DNA from: DASTFP01 sp963744345
GTDB lineage: Bacteria > Verrucomicrobiota > Verrucomicrobiia > Chthoniobacterales > Terrimicrobiaceae
DNA length: 64,000 nt
Assembly: GCA_963744345.1 (NCBI GenBank)
Contig: CAVUTD010000007.1
Location: 117,913 to 181,912 of the forward strand
Direction: 5' to 3'
Positions 63,270-64,000 of the stretch are shown one piece after another. Under the pieces are notes generated by a model that was not told where the DNA came from, did not search any database, and saw nothing but the letters and a program-made list of their open reading frames with translations. Position 1 is the first letter of the stretch. Each line of letters opens with the position of its first letter. The translations under genes and the position numbers were made by a program.

Positions 63270-63336
63270 ACGCAGAAGCTTGCATTGAACCTATGCTTTC
63301 TGCGTTTTCCGTGGTGCGTCAGATTTCGTTTCCAGG

Positions 63337-63627
63337 ATGAGCACTGCGCTGAATGTCTTCACAATCGTCGCGGTGGCTTTCGGCGCGTTCTTCTTTCTGG
63401 CAGGAACCGTGGGCTTGCTCCGCTTCCCCGATACGCTGACACGTCTGCACGCGCTCACCCAGGCTGACAATCTTGGCCTTGGATTAATCATGCTAGGCAT
63501 GCTGCCACATGTGGCCTGGCCCTTCGGGGCCCTGAAGCTGGTCGTGGTCTGGATCCTTGCCATGGTATCGAGCGCGTCGGCCTCGCAACTGATTGCACGC
63601 AGGGTGCGGGCGAATCGCGACGCATGA
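63337..63627 (+). CDS. mnhG: Na+/H+ antiporter subunit G (Mrp/Mnh type)
   Basis: A 96-residue protein with three helices: VFTIVAVAFGAFFFLAGTVG, then the MrpG signature LLRFPDTLTRLHALTQADNL, then GLIMLGMLPHVAWPFGALKL and a last helix. The stop overlaps the following ATG by four bases (ATGA). It is part of the antiporter operon. Confidence 0.93.
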   Translation: MSTALNVFTIVAVAFGAFFFLAGTVGLLRFPDTLTRLHALTQADNLGLGLIMLGMLPHVAWPFGALKLVVVWILAMVSSASASQLIARRVRANRDA

Positions 63628-64000
63628 ACATCGTCGAAGGGATCTACTCGGCCGCGCTTTCGCTCCTCATCGTGGCGGTGGCCAGCTTCGTGATCATCGC
63701 GCGTGAGCACTTTGCAGCGATCGTCGGGTTCGTCGCTTACGGGCTGCTGATCGCGCTCGCCTGGATCGGACTTTTCGCGCAGACGTGGCCTTGACAGAAG
63801 CGGCTGTGGGCAGTGGCGTGACCGGGGCATTGCTCCTCGGCGCCTGCGCCAGGTTGCGTGGCGCGACGCGCGCGGACGAGGGGCCCCGAGTGTTCGAACG
63901 CACCGCCGCTCCGGCGCCGAGTGTCGGAATCACGGCAGCGTTGATCGGAGTCATGTTGTTCCTGCCGGAACCTGTCCCAACACTTGCGCCGAGCGCGAAG
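63624..64000 (+). pseudogene. MbhD/DUF4040-like Mrp subunit with frameshift, runs off the window
   Basis: ATG 63624 gives two helices, LSLLIVAVASFVIIAREHFA and AAIVGFVAYGLLIALAWIGL, then a stop at 63,794. One frame over, DVALTEAAVGSGVTGALLLG follows, which is the DUF4040 (MbhD, MrpA C-terminal) signature; joining across 63,778-63,782 by one inserted base gives LFAPDVALTEAAVG. The shifted frame stays open to the end of the window and includes another helix (GITAALIGVMLFLPEP). In Mrp and Mbh complexes this region forms part of the ion path. Its position after E-F-G indicates the split-MrpA gene order. Confidence 0.75.

Overview
The window looks like chromosomal DNA of a free-living Gram-negative soil or freshwater bacterium. 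An RND efflux pair, Tat-type leaders (TRREFLV, SRRHFIRQ), a periplasmic HtrA protease and lipoprotein signals all imply an outer membrane. The many small accessory families (VOC, YCII/DGPF, DUF899, GFA, CMD, DUF1579, DUF6868, DUF6899), the EF-hand lipoprotein and GGTC/GACC intergenic palindromes fit a Verrucomicrobia- or Acidobacteria-like genome, but nothing here fixes the taxon. I found no tRNA, rRNA or CRISPR array.

Layout. 0-3 kb: tail of a SpoIIE-type phosphatase and two aldo/keto reductases. 3.2-8.2 kb: autoregulated tetR plus RND efflux operon. 8.2-16.4 kb: a run of small stress or detoxification proteins, including the remains of a YCII/ECF42-type sigma locus. 16.6-19.2 kb: a two-gene unit encoding a membrane Cache sensor without output domain and a prokaryotic pentameric ligand-gated ion channel, the most interesting system in the window. 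19.4-21.4 kb: overlapping DUF899, small membrane protein and DUF899 genes. 21.5-28.2 kb: thiol-disulfide protein, broken LysR, FAD oxidoreductase, DoxX, YdeI and flippase-like proteins. 28.4-32.6 kb: thioredoxin-like protein with an in-frame stop, Tat-exported Gfo/Idh/MocA oxidoreductase, a secreted hexapeptide-repeat protein and a transglutaminase. 32.7-36.8 kb: glutaminase, LctP-type permease and glutamate symporter. 37-43.6 kb: complete sugar-type ABC importer and a PfkB kinase. 43.7-49.8 kb: STAS fusion protein, DUF4105 gene, 2-hydroxyacid dehydrogenase, cardiolipin synthase, HdeD and EF-hand lipoprotein. 50-52.4 kb: broken aspA, GAP-family membrane protein and IS110 remnant. 52.7-57.6 kb: HtrA protease, OmpR-type two-component pair, ISL3 remnant and a second HdeD. 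57.7-60.4 kb: P-type cation ATPase. 60.8-62.4 kb: amine oxidase. 62.5-64 kb: start of an Mrp-type Na+/H+ antiporter operon (E-F-G-MbhD order).

Two themes run through the window. Envelope and stress functions dominate (efflux, HtrA with a two-component system, cardiolipin synthase, HdeD, Mrp antiporter). Single-base frame disruptions are also unusually common: at least eight loci have well-conserved protein sequence that continues in another frame after a 1-nt change (LysR, YCII, DUF4105, aspA, IS110, histidine kinase, P-type ATPase, MbhD-like). Because the residues on both sides stay family-like, uncorrected sequencing indels are as likely as real gene decay, so the pseudogene calls should be read with that in mind.
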